Positions 43,058-52,262 of a stretch of 64,000 nucleotides of DNA are shown here, piece by piece; within the stretch, counting starts at the first letter, position 1, and every line of letters starts with the position of its first letter. The notes beneath the pieces are model-generated. The model did not search any database. It worked only from the letters and a program-made list of their open reading frames with translations, and was not told where the DNA came from. A program made the translations under genes and the position numbers. The stretch comes from an uncultured Collinsella sp. (GTDB taxonomy: Bacteria; Actinomycetota; Coriobacteriia; Coriobacteriales; Coriobacteriaceae): positions 1 through 64,000 of the forward strand of contig CABSYW010000010.1 of the NCBI GenBank assembly GCA_902482035.1. Reading direction: 5' to 3'.

Positions 43058-43730
43058 GGACGCCGATGCGCCCGATGCGCGCACCCGTATCATCGAGGCG
43101 TTTTGGGAGCTCATCGAGAACAACAGCATCTTCGAGCTGTCGGTTGGCGAGGTGACCCGCGCCGCCCAGTGCAATCGCGGAACGTTTTACTACTATTTTC
43201 ACGATTTCGATGAACTCGTCGCCATCGCCATGACCCAGCTGCTGCAGGATAACGAGCTTATCACCGATGCCCTCTGGCATTTTTCGAGCGAGGGCGACCT
43301 TTCGGCGTTCGACCGGCGCGACGTCCGCTGCCTGCTGCGGCGCATCGTCATCACCATGAGGGCGGGTGCCGCCGAGCAGGTCGTGCAGGGCATCCATACG
43401 ATCATCATCGACCGCGTGAGAGAGATCGTCCGCCCCGACGGAGAAGAGCTCAAGGCAGATTCGAGCTTTGCGGTGGGCTTTCTGGTCTCGGGCATCATGG
43501 GCTTTGTGATGGCGGTCGGCTTTGCCCGGGAGGGCGGCGAGGAGATAGACCTCGAGCAGCTGGGGGACAGCGCGTGCGCGTATCTGAGGGCGGTCGCCAT
43601 GCAGACGGTGGAAACGGTCGCGCAAGTCGAGGGCGTCGATACATCCGAGCTGCTCGAACGCGTCTCCAAGGAGGCCGATGCCTATCGCGCATCGCGTGCG
43701 ACGAGTCCCGACGTGGTGAAAGACGCCTAG
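43041..43730 (+). CDS. TetR/AcrR family transcriptional regulator
   Basis: ATG at 43041 inside the 3' end of the preceding gene, with GGTGAGGCGC before it; a GTG at 43032 is an alternative. The 229-residue protein has a TetR-type HTH (ARTRIIEAFWELIENNSIF, then VTRAAQCNRGTFYYYFHDFD) and an all-helical C-terminal ligand domain. The 17-base overlap ties its translation to the giant activase gene. The palindrome at 38548-38568 in front of the operon is the natural candidate operator, giving a feedback loop sensitive to an acyl-CoA or fatty-acid-like ligand; the ligand is inferred from the partner gene. Confidence 0.9.
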   Translation: MARPRKDADAPDARTRIIEAFWELIENNSIFELSVGEVTRAAQCNRGTFYYYFHDFDELVAIAMTQLLQDNELITDALWHFSSEGDLSAFDRRDVRCLLRRIVITMRAGAAEQVVQGIHTIIIDRVREIVRPDGEELKADSSFAVGFLVSGIMGFVMAVGFAREGGEEIDLEQLGDSACAYLRAVAMQTVETVAQVEGVDTSELLERVSKEADAYRASRATSPDVVKDA

Positions 43731-43863
43731 GGTTTCTCTTGCGGGGCGCCTGTCGCGCATCGCGCGGTGAGTCCCGCGATGCGGTCATAACCTGCATTCA
43801 TGTGAGCCGGGTTTATAGATATTCCTCCAGCTGTTAACATAGACGACCTGTGGGTAAAGAGAC

Positions 43864-43891
43864 AAAAGCGCCGCCGACGGGCGGGCGTTTT
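43864..43891 (+). terminator. Terminator-like hairpin just upstream of clpC
   Basis: AAAAGCGCCGCC / GGCGGGCGTTTT. It lies about 30 bases before the clpC start, so it may end the TetR transcript or attenuate clpC. No CtsR box is visible in 43731-43922. Confidence 0.55.
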
Positions 43892-43922
43892 GATTTCGAT
43901 GAACTCATGTAAGGAAACGAGC

Positions 43923-46565
43923 ATGTTAGATAGATTTACCGATCGCGCGCGCAAGGTCATGTCCATGGCCAAACAAGAGGCGCTCGATCTGCACTCAAAT
44001 AAGGTGGGCACCGAGCACCTGCTGCTCGCACTCGCCAAGGAGGACGAGGGCATCGCTGCCGAGGCGCTGCGCTCGCTTGATATCTCCTACGACGACATCA
44101 TGGACACCCTCAAGGAGGTCCAGACCACGGTTCCCGAGCCCAGCGAGGAGACCGAGGCTGCCAAGCTTGCCTTTACGCCGCTCGTCATTAGCGTGATGGA
44201 GCGCTCCTTCCGCGTGGCGCGCGAGAACAACCAGACGTATGTGTCGACCGAGCACCTGCTCATCGGCATCGTCGAAGAGGGCAACGGCATGGCCATGGAC
44301 ATCCTCATGCGTCTGGGTGTGTCGTCTGCTTCCATTAAAAAGGCCATCGAAAAGCTCACCGCCAAGGACCAGGACAAAAAGCGTCCGCTCGCCGGAGCCG
44401 GCGCCGGTCGTCCTGGTGCAGGACTGCCGTTCTTTAGCGGCTCGGATGCCTCTCAGCAAAAGGGGGGCGGCACCGACACGCTCAAGCAGTTCGCTACCAA
44501 CCTCACGCAAAAGGCGCGCGACGGCGAGCTCGATCCCGTGATTGGCCGCGAAAAGGAAGTTCAGCGCATGATGGAGATCCTTTCGCGCCGCACCAAGAAC
44601 AACCCGCTTATCCTGGGTGACCCCGGCGTGGGCAAGACGGCCATCGTCGAGGGCCTGGCTCAGCAGATTGCAGCCGGCAACGTGCCCGAGAACCTCATGA
44701 ACCAGAATATCTGGACGCTCGACCTGCCGGGCCTCGTGGCGGGTGCCAAGTATCGCGGCGAGTTTGAGGAGCGCCTCAAGAACGTGATCCAAGAGGCCAC
44801 CGAAGCCGACGACGTCATCCTGTTTATCGACGAGATGCACACCATTATCGGTGCCGGTTCTGCCGAGGGCTCCATCGACGCGAGCTCCATGCTCAAGCCC
44901 GTGCTCGCGCGCGGCGCCTTCCAGATTATCGGCGCCACCACGGCCGAGGAATTCCGCAAGTACCTCACCAAGGACCCGGCTTTCGAGCGTCGCTTCCAGA
45001 CCATCGATGTCGAGGAGCCGAGCGTCGAGGACACGGTCAAGATCCTGACCGCGCTCAAGCCGCGCTACGAGGAGCATCACCATGTGCGCTATACGCAGGG
45101 TGCTATCGAGGCTGCCGCGAACCTTTCCAACCGCTACATCCAGGATCGCTTCCTGCCCGATAAGGCCATCGACCTCATTGACGAGGCCGGTGCCCGCGCT
45201 CGCATCGCCGCGAATCGCGCGCCCGAGCCGGTGCGTGAGGCCGAGCATCGCGTGGAGGAGCTTAAGGCCGCCGCGCAGGAGGCCACCGAGAGCGACGACA
45301 TGAACAAGGCCGCCGAGATCACCGAGCAGCAGAAGGCCGCCGAGATTGAGCTCGCCGAGGCCAAGGCCGCCTGGACCGCCGAGCTCGACGCCAGCCCGCT
45401 CACCATCGATGTCTCTCAGATCGCCGACATCGTGTCCGTGACTTCGGGCGTGCCGGTGTCCTCGCTTACCGAGAGCGAGAGCCGTCGCCTGCTGCAAGCC
45501 GAAAGCGTGCTCAAGACGCGCATCATCGGTCAGGATGAGGCTGTCGAGGCAGTTGCCAAGGCCGTGCGCCGCAGCCGTTCGCCGCTCAAGGACCCGCGTC
45601 GCCCCGGCGGCAGCTTTATCTTCCTGGGTCCCACCGGCACGGGCAAGACCGAGCTCGCCAAGACGCTCGCCGAGTACCTCTTTGGCAGCAAGGACGCGCT
45701 CATCAGCTTCGACATGTCGGAGTTCGGCAGCGAGTTCGAGGTCTCCAAGCTCATCGGTAGCCCTCCGGGTTACGTGGGCCACGACGAGGGCGGTCAGCTC
45801 ACCAAGGCCGTTCGCCGTCATCCGTACTCGGTCGTGCTGTTCGACGAGATCGAGAAGGCGCACCCCGACATCTTCAACATTTTGTTGCAGGTGCTGGAGG
45901 AGGGCCGCCTGACCGATAGCCAGGGCAAGACGGTCGACTTCCGCAATACCGTGATCATCATGACGTCCAACGTGGGCGCCCGCGAGATCGCGCAGGATGC
46001 GAGCGTCGGTTTTGGCACCACCGGTGAGCAGGGTCTCACGTCGAGCGAGATCCGCGGCCGTGCGATGAGCGAGCTCAAGCGCCTGTTCCGCCCCGAGCTG
46101 CTCAATCGTATCGACGATATTGTGGTGTTCCAGAAGCTCTCGGGCGAGAATCTCACCAAGATTGCGCACCTGCTGGTGGACGATCTGCGCCAGCGCCTGA
46201 TCGCAAACGGCATGAACATCAAGCTTACCGATGCGGCCTACGACAAGATTGTGGCGGAGGGTACCGACCTCACCAACGGCGCGCGTCCGCTGCGTCGTGC
46301 CATCCAAAAGCTCATCGAGGATCCGCTGTCCGAGGAACTGCTGGCTGGCGAGTGGGGCGAGGGCGATACCGTCCTGTGCGACGTGGCCGACGGCAAGTTT
46401 GTCTTTAGCCACGGCACGGGTGAGATCCCGGCGCCGCGTCCGGCGGGTGCGCTCGGGGGCGATACCGCTCCGGCGGCGCCGCACACCGGAAACGCCGCGC
46501 CTGTGAGCAGCGGCGTGAGCTCGGGCCCCGGTGGCATGATGCAAGCCGGCTCTGGCGCGCTGTAG
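43923..46565 (+). CDS. clpC: ATP-dependent Clp protease ATP-binding subunit ClpC
   Basis: Start at 43923 ([12 protein letters not shown]) after GTAAGGAAACG. The 880-residue protein has two Clp_N repeats ([37 protein letters not shown]), the first AAA+ domain with GDPGVGKTA near residue 233, a short UVR-like coiled coil ([20 protein letters not shown]), and the second AAA+ domain with GPTGTGKTE near 569 and the pore and sensor motifs [13 protein letters not shown] and [14 protein letters not shown]. The absence of a long ClpB middle domain makes ClpC more likely than ClpB. It unfolds substrates for ClpP. The last 45 residues are a Gly/Pro/Ala-rich low-complexity tail. Confidence 0.94.
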   Translation: MLDRFTDRARKVMSMAKQEALDLHSNKVGTEHLLLALAKEDEGIAAEALRSLDISYDDIMDTLKEVQTTVPEPSEETEAAKLAFTPLVISVMERSFRVARENNQTYVSTEHLLIGIVEEGNGMAMDILMRLGVSSASIKKAIEKLTAKDQDKKRPLAGAGAGRPGAGLPFFSGSDASQQKGGGTDTLKQFATNLTQKARDGELDPVIGREKEVQRMMEILSRRTKNNPLILGDPGVGKTAIVEGLAQQIAAGNVPENLMNQNIWTLDLPGLVAGAKYRGEFEERLKNVIQEATEADDVILFIDEMHTIIGAGSAEGSIDASSMLKPVLARGAFQIIGATTAEEFRKYLTKDPAFERRFQTIDVEEPSVEDTVKILTALKPRYEEHHHVRYTQGAIEAAANLSNRYIQDRFLPDKAIDLIDEAGARARIAANRAPEPVREAEHRVEELKAAAQEATESDDMNKAAEITEQQKAAEIELAEAKAAWTAELDASPLTIDVSQIADIVSVTSGVPVSSLTESESRRLLQAESVLKTRIIGQDEAVEAVAKAVRRSRSPLKDPRRPGGSFIFLGPTGTGKTELAKTLAEYLFGSKDALISFDMSEFGSEFEVSKLIGSPPGYVGHDEGGQLTKAVRRHPYSVVLFDEIEKAHPDIFNILLQVLEEGRLTDSQGKTVDFRNTVIIMTSNVGAREIAQDASVGFGTTGEQGLTSSEIRGRAMSELKRLFRPELLNRIDDIVVFQKLSGENLTKIAHLLVDDLRQRLIANGMNIKLTDAAYDKIVAEGTDLTNGARPLRRAIQKLIEDPLSEELLAGEWGEGDTVLCDVADGKFVFSHGTGEIPAPRPAGALGGDTAPAAPHTGNAAPVSSGVSSGPGGMMQAGSGAL

Positions 46566-46590
46566 GGCGTGGCGACAATTTGATACGCGC

Positions 46591-46625
46591 AATCGAGGCG
46601 CTCCGGAAAGGGTGCCTCGATTTGT
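46591..46625 (+). terminator. Terminator after clpC
   Basis: AATCGAGGC / GCCTCGATT followed by TGTAG. Confidence 0.65.
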
Positions 46626-46779
46626 AGAGCTGCGGAAGTTGTGACCGTTACGCTATACGGTCCACCGTTAGCCGATGATGCGAGGGCGCTCGGCGTTTTC
46701 GACTGGTTTATGCACGCAAAGTCTGGGAATATACAAGTCGCATGTCTTACTGTCTAACCAGTTGCGCCAAGGAGGCACC

Positions 46780-48237
46780 ATGGACTACAAGATTACCGGC
46801 TACGAGCCCGCCCAGCTGTTCCATTTCTTTGAGGAGGTCAGCGCGATCCCCCGTGGGTCTGGCAACGAGAAAGGCATCAGCGATTTCCTGGTCGCGTTTG
46901 CCAAGGAGCGCGGTCTCGATGTGTATCAGGACGAGGTCTACAACGTCATCATTCGCAAGCCCGCATCTGCCGGCGCCGAGAATGCCCCGACCGTAATGCT
47001 GCAGGGCCACATCGATATGGTGTGCGACAAGTTGGGCTCCGTTGAGCACGACTTTACGACCGATGGTATCGACCTGGTCGTCAAGGACGGCGTCCTCACC
47101 GCTAACGGCACCACTCTGGGCGCCGACAACGGTATCGCCGTCGCGCTTATGCTTACCGTGCTCAACGACGATTCGATTGCCCATCCGGCCCTCGAGTGCG
47201 TGTTCACCACCGACGAGGAGACTGGCCTGGTTGGCGCCGAGACGCTCGACAAGTCCCAGATTAGCGCCCGCACCATGATTAACCTTGACTCCGAGGAAGA
47301 GGGCGTTGCCACCGTCAGCTGCGCCGGCGGCGTCGTCGTTACCTACACCTGCCCGATCGCGCGCGAGCACAAGACCGGTAGCACCCTCACGCTCGACATC
47401 TCCGGCCTGCTGGGCGGCCACTCCGGCAGCGATATCCACCTGGAGCGCGGCAACGGCAACCTCATCATGGCCCGCATCATCGACCGCCTGATGGTCGCCG
47501 GCGAGCCCGCCATCGTTAGCTTTAACGGCGGCACCAAGGACAACGCCATCAACCGTGAGTGCAAAGCTGTTCTGGTCTACGCCGACCACGCTGCCGCCGA
47601 GGCCGCGGCCCAGATCGCAAAGGGCATCATCGCCGACGTTACTGCCGAGCTCGAGGTCTTTGACCCCGGCTTTACCTGCACCGTCGAGATTGCCGACGAC
47701 GCCGAGGTTGAGGCCATGGACGAGAAGTCCGCGCTTGCCCTCATCCGTGCCCTGCGTCTTGCCCCTAACGGCGTGATTCGCCGCAACGTCGCCACCGACG
47801 GCTCCGTCGAGGTTTCCTCCAACATCGGTGTGGTTGCCACCTCTGACGACCAGGTCAAGATCATGCTGTCCCCGCGCTCCTCGATCACCTCGCTGCAGAA
47901 CGAGTTCAAGGACCGCCTGCAGACGCTTGCCGATGTCCTGGGCTTCGACGCCAAGTTTGAGTTCGAGTATCCCGGCTGGAGCTATGCCGAGCATTCGCCG
48001 GTCCGCGACATCTTTGTCGAGAGCTATCGCGAGCTCTTTGGCTCCGAGCTGCGCATCGAGTCCATTCACGCCGGCCTTGAGTGCGGCCTGTTTGCCGAGG
48101 CCCTGCACGGCCTGGACGCCATCGCCGTGGGTCCGACGCTCTCCGATGTCCACACCCCGGACGAGAGCATGGAGCTCGCTTCTGCCGAGCGCTTCTACGA
48201 GCTGCTCATCGACGTGCTCAAGCGCCTCGCTGCGTAA
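46780..48237 (+). CDS. pepD: Aminoacyl-histidine dipeptidase (PepD, M20C)
   Basis: Start at 46780 after AAGGAGGCACC. The 485-residue protein has ISAIPRGSGNE-like VSAIPRGSGNEKGIS, the metal motif QGHIDMVCDK, GADNGIAVALML, TTDEETGLVGAETL and GGHSGSDIHLERGN, all typical of PepD/carnosinase-type Xaa-His dipeptidases. It cleaves dipeptides in the cytoplasm. No signal peptide is present. It is followed by a strong terminator and appears to be monocistronic. Confidence 0.94.
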   Translation: MDYKITGYEPAQLFHFFEEVSAIPRGSGNEKGISDFLVAFAKERGLDVYQDEVYNVIIRKPASAGAENAPTVMLQGHIDMVCDKLGSVEHDFTTDGIDLVVKDGVLTANGTTLGADNGIAVALMLTVLNDDSIAHPALECVFTTDEETGLVGAETLDKSQISARTMINLDSEEEGVATVSCAGGVVVTYTCPIAREHKTGSTLTLDISGLLGGHSGSDIHLERGNGNLIMARIIDRLMVAGEPAIVSFNGGTKDNAINRECKAVLVYADHAAAEAAAQIAKGIIADVTAELEVFDPGFTCTVEIADDAEVEAMDEKSALALIRALRLAPNGVIRRNVATDGSVEVSSNIGVVATSDDQVKIMLSPRSSITSLQNEFKDRLQTLADVLGFDAKFEFEYPGWSYAEHSPVRDIFVESYRELFGSELRIESIHAGLECGLFAEALHGLDAIAVGPTLSDVHTPDESMELASAERFYELLIDVLKRLAA

Positions 48238-48292
48238 AGGTTGCGCTAGCAGCAGTCCGAGCCACGTGCTAGCGGATTGCAAATGACATTAC

Positions 48293-48341
48293 GAGAGGGG
48301 GCACCCGAGCTTTTGCGACGGGTGCCCCCTCTCTTCTTTTG
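48293..48341 (+). terminator. Terminator between pepD and the hip module
   Basis: GAGGGGGCACCCG / CGGGTGCCCCCTC followed by TCTTCTTTT. It can also serve the convergent hipA. Confidence 0.92.
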
Positions 48342-48363
48342 GGAAATGGGAGATTACGGACAC

Positions 48364-49666
48364 CTAGCCCATATCCGCCTTGATGAGGTCGAGGGTGCGC
48401 TGACAGTTTTCGCAGACGGGGCCGAGCATATGCTCGCGCAGGTCCGCCATGCCGGGCAGGTCGGCGTATTCGTCCATGACCTCTTCCATGCAAATGGGCA
48501 CCTCGTAGGCGAGGTCCATCATGGTCGCAAAGCAAAACTTCTCGGATAGCCCGGCATCGGTGAGCGTCGCCTCCAGCGCGGGGTCTCCCATACCGTGGTG
48601 TCGGCGGATAGCACCTGGACCGATGCGCCCCACACGATTTTCGCCGCCAACGCTCATGGCAAGGCGCGCCCGGCGGCGCATGCGCTCGTATGCCAGCCCC
48701 GATGCGACATCGTACATTCGAGCCATCATGGCTGCGCCGTCGTTTCCAAGGAGCAGGGAATAGTTTTTCGCATGCGCATCCGGTGCGCCGATAATGGCGT
48801 TGAAGAACAGTATCTGCGTAAACAGATACAGGTTAAGTTGATGGTGGCTCGTATTTACGAGGAGCTCTTGAATGTCGCGTGTGGTCGGGCCGCCGTCTGC
48901 CGTGTACTTTTGGGCGGGCATCACCCCAAGTGCCTGACAGAAGTCTTCTTGATGTAGGCGCCTGATCGTTCCGTCTTTGACTTTCACGCGGTCATAGCGC
49001 TCAACAATGAGGGCAGGTTCGTCCTCAAACATACGATATTCGACGTTTGCCGTTGCGATGCCGGCGCGCTGGGCGCTTTTCATGCAGACAAACTCATTGA
49101 GAGCCTCGAGTTTAAAACCGATAACGCCATTTTTGAAAATATGCGTCGTGGGCGAGGACCCCATGCATTCGCACCAGCGACCGTCCATGAGTGCGAGAGC
49201 GAACTTGCCCTGATTGCCTCCAAGTGACCAACTTTTCTAGACCCATCCACGATGCATCGCGGTCATCTCTGATCGACTTGAGACGGAGGGCAATATCGTG
49301 GTCGTCTATAGGGCGGTATTCGCCGTCGCGATGCAGGACGGCGTCGACGTCTTCTTCGACACAAAACTGTACTCCGCCCGGACAGTCGAGTCCGATATGG
49401 CTGAGCAGCGCAACGGGATTGTTGGGCCTGGTGTCGAATTCGACGGCGATCGCTTTTCGCTGGTCCTCGCTGTCAGGCAGAAGACCAAACAAGTACGGAT
49501 TCATGACCTGTTGGCCGTATATGCGATTTGATACGGGTATGTTTGTCGATAGGGCTGGCCCGTCATAGTCATGATCGTAGGCAAAGTTGACAAGACCGTT
49601 CTCATCTTGCGTGAGCGTTCCCGCAGGTACGCCGCAAATAATGGTCCGAAGCGTTTTGCTGGCCAT
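48364..49666 (-). pseudogene. hipA: HipA-family serine/threonine kinase toxin, split by a frameshift
   Basis: The N-terminal part (49666 down to about 49237, MASKTLRTIICGVPAGTLTQ through WMGLEK) and the C-terminal part (from about 49235 to 48364) lie in different frames. Joined, they read LE-SWSLGGNQGKFALALMDG, the standard HipA nucleotide-binding loop, followed by PTTHIFK and the catalytic DAHAKNYSLLL and YDVASGLAY. One extra base in the four-base A-tract (plus-strand T at 49233-49236) explains the break. HipA phosphorylates GltX-like targets and causes growth arrest. All catalytic residues survive, so the break is recent, a phase-variable switch, or a sequencing error. hipB lies 3 bases upstream. 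Confidence 0.85.
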
Positions 49667-49669
49667 TGG

Positions 49670-50140
49670 CTACCTCCCTTTGGGCCTTGTTTGGGCAGAT
49701 GGGTTTGTGGCAATCGAGACTCCGAGATTGGACATGGCGAAATCGGCGAAGGCCTTGTCGTAGAGCTCGGACGTAAAGGGGACATCTGCGAGAGCCGGAA
49801 TGGCTGCGCTGCGACGGTTGCGATGGTGAAAACGTTGAGCGTGATGGCGCCTGGGGGTGCTATGAGGTTGCAAATCAGCATGCGGGGCGTCGACTGGTTG
49901 CTCGTTTTTCGATTCGTCGATATCCCCTTGAGCGGCGAGCACCAGTCCAAGAGCACCGAAAACCGCCAACAGCTTGTCGAGCCGAATGCCCGTGGCATCT
50001 CCCAGCTCGAGCGATGCGAGCAGGCGTTCCGAAACACCGGCCTTTTTAGCGAGGGCGGCACGGGTGAGACCCTGAGTCTCGCGTGCCTGGCGCACGTAGA
50101 TGCCAGCTTGGCGCGGTGTGGTGATGGGAAGGGTATCCAC
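49670..50140 (-). CDS. hipB: HipB-like XRE-family antitoxin
   Basis: The 156-residue protein starts with a Cro/C1-type HTH (AGIYVRQARETQGLTRAALA, then KKAGVSERLLASLELGD) near residues 12-65. It is followed by an unusually long, Pro/His/Arg-rich segment (PVDAPHADLQPHSTPRRHHA) and a short C-terminal tail with FAMSNLGVSI. It stands 3 bases upstream of hipA, the classic order, and a perfect 14-bp inverted repeat lies in front of it. The long C-terminal part is not typical of HipB and may bind the kinase. Confidence 0.8.
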   Translation of the reverse strand: MDTLPITTPRQAGIYVRQARETQGLTRAALAKKAGVSERLLASLELGDATGIRLDKLLAVFGALGLVLAAQGDIDESKNEQPVDAPHADLQPHSTPRRHHAQRFHHRNRRSAAIPALADVPFTSELYDKAFADFAMSNLGVSIATNPSAQTRPKGR

Positions 50141-50156
50141 GGCGATCTCCTAACGT

Positions 50157-50195
50157 GCAGACTTTTGCATCCTAGTATGACATGCAAAAGTCTGC
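50157..50195 (-). promoter_or_regulatory. Operator of the hipBA module
   Basis: GCAGACTTTTGCAT and ATGCAAAAGTCTGC are exact inverted copies 11 bases apart, within 60 bases of the hipB start. They are probably bound by HipB. Confidence 0.75.
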
Positions 50196-50200
50196 ATGAA

Positions 50201-50232
50201 AAGGCCTCATGCAAAACTCTGCATGAGGCCTT
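50201..50232 (-). terminator. Terminator of mntP
   Basis: AAGGCCTCATGCA / TGCATGAGGCCTT is perfect; on the minus strand it is followed by TTTC. It also repeats the TGCAT words of the adjacent hip operator. Confidence 0.75.
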
Positions 50233-50268
50233 GTACTGGCGTTTAGTTTTGAGCGATTGTGTTTGGCA

Positions 50269-50847
50269 CTACAGCGCCAAAATCCCCAAATGCTCAAGCA
50301 AGATCTTAAGCCCGATGAGGACGAGTACGACGCCACCCACGATGGTGGCGGGCTTTTCGTAGCGCGCGCCAAAGGTGTGGCCGATCGCTACGCCGGCAAC
50401 GGAGAAGACAAAGGTCGTGATGCCAATGAGCGACACGGCGGGAACGATATCGACCGAGAGCGCGGCAAACGAGATGCCCACGGCAAGCGCGTCAATCGAG
50501 GTGGCGATGGCAAGGATTAGATATTCGCCCAGGTCGATCTTTTCGGCATCCTTGCCGTCGCCTTCGTTCTCGTCCTCAGTAAAGGCTTCCCACAGCATCT
50601 TGCCGCCGATAAAGGCGAGCAGGATAAAGGCGATCCAATGGTCGATGGGTCCGATGATGCTCATGAATTGACTGCCGAGCGCCCATCCGATTACGGGCAT
50701 GCCGGCCTGGAAGCCGCCAAAGAACAGGCCGAGCACTACGGCGACCTTAAGGTTGATCTTCTTCATGCCAAGGCCCTTGCAGATGGATACGGCAAAGGCG
50801 TCCATCGAAAGGCCGATAGCGAGCAATACGAGCTCTGCGAGTCCCAT
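50269..50847 (-). CDS. mntP: Manganese efflux pump MntP
   Basis: Start at 50847 (MGLAELVLLAIG) after GAGGGAGCCAGACT; the frame stays open further upstream but there it crosses the riboswitch. The 192-residue protein has six membrane segments in two repeats with the Asp-containing motifs GLSMDAFAVSICKG and ATSIDALAVGISFA, typical of MntP (formerly YebN). It exports Mn2+ across the cytoplasmic membrane. A manganese riboswitch in its leader makes the metal assignment secure. Confidence 0.95.
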   Translation of the reverse strand: MGLAELVLLAIGLSMDAFAVSICKGLGMKKINLKVAVVLGLFFGGFQAGMPVIGWALGSQFMSIIGPIDHWIAFILLAFIGGKMLWEAFTEDENEGDGKDAEKIDLGEYLILAIATSIDALAVGISFAALSVDIVPAVSLIGITTFVFSVAGVAIGHTFGARYEKPATIVGGVVLVLIGLKILLEHLGILAL

Positions 50848-50899
50848 AGTCTGGCTCCCTCTCTGCGGGCGGGCCCGCGTGTACCTCTTGGGGGAGTAA

Positions 50900-51037
50900 C
50901 AAAAAAGACCCGTGGCGTACGCGTTGTGCGCACAGCCACGAGTCTCGTTCATTAAGGCAAGCCAGACCGCATCGGCCAGTATGTTGACTTGCCGCGCCAC
51001 CGGAGGCGAACCCGGTCACGCGACTACTCCCTCATTT
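50900..51037 (-). ncRNA. Manganese (yybP-ykoY) riboswitch with terminator
   Basis: On the minus strand: TGAGGGAGTAGTCGCGTGAC, GGCAAGTCAACATACTGGCC, GCCTTAATGAACGAGACT, matching the paired internal loops of the Mn2+ riboswitch. The last block enters the hairpin GACTCGTGGC / GCCACGGGTC followed by TTTTTTG. Binding of Mn2+ should prevent this terminator and turn mntP on. Confidence 0.88.
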
Positions 51038-51194
51038 ATGCGAATCCCGATGCTACCACATAAGCAGCTCATTTGGATTGGGGCTCTCAGCTGTGTTCGC
51101 TCATTCTGTAAGCATCGGATTTTGCGGGCGTCACAGGGGCAAACCGTGAGAAACTTATTGACGTTTATGGAGCGTATACGATGGGAGCGATGCC

Positions 51195-52262
51195 TTGGAT
51201 AAGAACGAGCTGCAAAAGCGTATGGAACAGGCCATTCGCCTGACGGCACCTGGCCAGCCGATCCGCACCGCCCTCGACATGATCATTGCCGGTCACCTGG
51301 GTGCCCTTATCTGCGTCGGCGACACCGAAAACGTGCTCGCTGCCGGTAACGACGGCTTCCCGCTCAACATTTCGTTTACCTCGAACCGCCTGTTCGAGCT
51401 TTCCAAGATGGACGGTGCCATCGTTATCGATGGCGACCTCACCCAGATCCTGCGCGCCAACTTCCACCTCAATCCCGATCCCTCGCTTGCCACGAGTGAG
51501 ACGGGCATGCGTCACCGTACTGCCGCTCGCATGTCGGTGCTCACCGACGCCATCGTGATCTCGGTTTCGGCTCGTCGCGCCGTCGTTAACGTGTACGTTC
51601 ACGGCAAGAGCTACGAGATCCAGCCCGTCACCACCATCATGAGCTCGGTCAACCAGCTCGTCGCCACGCTCCAGACTACCCGTCAGTCGCTCGACCGCTC
51701 CCTGCTGCGCCTGACGGCCCTCGAGCTCGACGACTACGTCACGCTCGCCGACATTACCGGTATTTTCTCGAGCTTCGAGATCATGCAGCAGGCAAAGACC
51801 GAGCTTAAGGATTGCATTGTCAAGCTGGGCAACCAGGGCAAGCTCGTGCAGATGCAGCTCGAGCAGCTCGCGGGCTCCAGCATGGATACCGAATACGACT
51901 TGATGATCCGCGACTACGCAAGCGATTCCTCCGAGGCAAACGCCGAGAAGATCCGCGCCGAGCTGAGCCGCATGACGCCTAAGGACCTGTCCGACCCGCA
52001 GCACGTGGCGGCAGTTCTGGGTTACGACGACCTGGACGAGGACTCCGTCATGACGCCGCTGGGCCTGCGCACGCTTTCGCGCGTGTCCGTCGTGCGCGAC
52101 GGCGTGGCCGAGAAGATCGTCGACGAGTACGGCTCGCTGCAGGAGCTCATGGACGACATCAGCGAGGATCCGGAGCGCTTGGGCGACTTTGGCGTCAACA
52201 ACCCTGCCATTCTTGCGGACTCGCTGTACCGCATGAAGGGCACCAAACAGGGGAACGCATAA
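51195..52262 (+). CDS. disA: DNA integrity scanning diadenylate cyclase DisA
   Basis: TTG start at 51195, placed by GGGAG 7 bases upstream and by the N-terminus MDKNELQKRMEQAIRLTAPG. The 355-residue protein has the cyclase motifs KMDGAIVIDGDL (DGA) and TGMRHRTAARM (RHR), a helical spine, and a C-terminal helix-hairpin-helix DNA-binding region (VSVVRDGVAEKIVDEYGSLQ). It makes cyclic di-AMP and scans DNA for branched lesions. Its stop overlaps the ispD start (TAATG). radA, often adjacent, is not here. Confidence 0.95.
   Translation: MDKNELQKRMEQAIRLTAPGQPIRTALDMIIAGHLGALICVGDTENVLAAGNDGFPLNISFTSNRLFELSKMDGAIVIDGDLTQILRANFHLNPDPSLATSETGMRHRTAARMSVLTDAIVISVSARRAVVNVYVHGKSYEIQPVTTIMSSVNQLVATLQTTRQSLDRSLLRLTALELDDYVTLADITGIFSSFEIMQQAKTELKDCIVKLGNQGKLVQMQLEQLAGSSMDTEYDLMIRDYASDSSEANAEKIRAELSRMTPKDLSDPQHVAAVLGYDDLDEDSVMTPLGLRTLSRVSVVRDGVAEKIVDEYGSLQELMDDISEDPERLGDFGVNNPAILADSLYRMKGTKQGNA

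Noticed and set aside
40595..43174. Minus-strand frame of 859 codons opposite the giant activase
   Set aside because: No motifs; the + frame has two activase domains and conserved cysteines.
43995..46592. Minus-strand frame of 865 codons opposite clpC
   Set aside because: Shadow of a highly biased AAA+ gene.
49571..50362. + strand frame of 263 codons across hipA/hipB
   Set aside because: The minus strand carries the HTH and kinase motifs and the operator arrangement; the + frame shows none.
50848..51000. N-terminal extension of MntP by 51 residues
   Set aside because: It runs through the conserved manganese riboswitch and terminator; the internal ATG has a good ribosome binding site.
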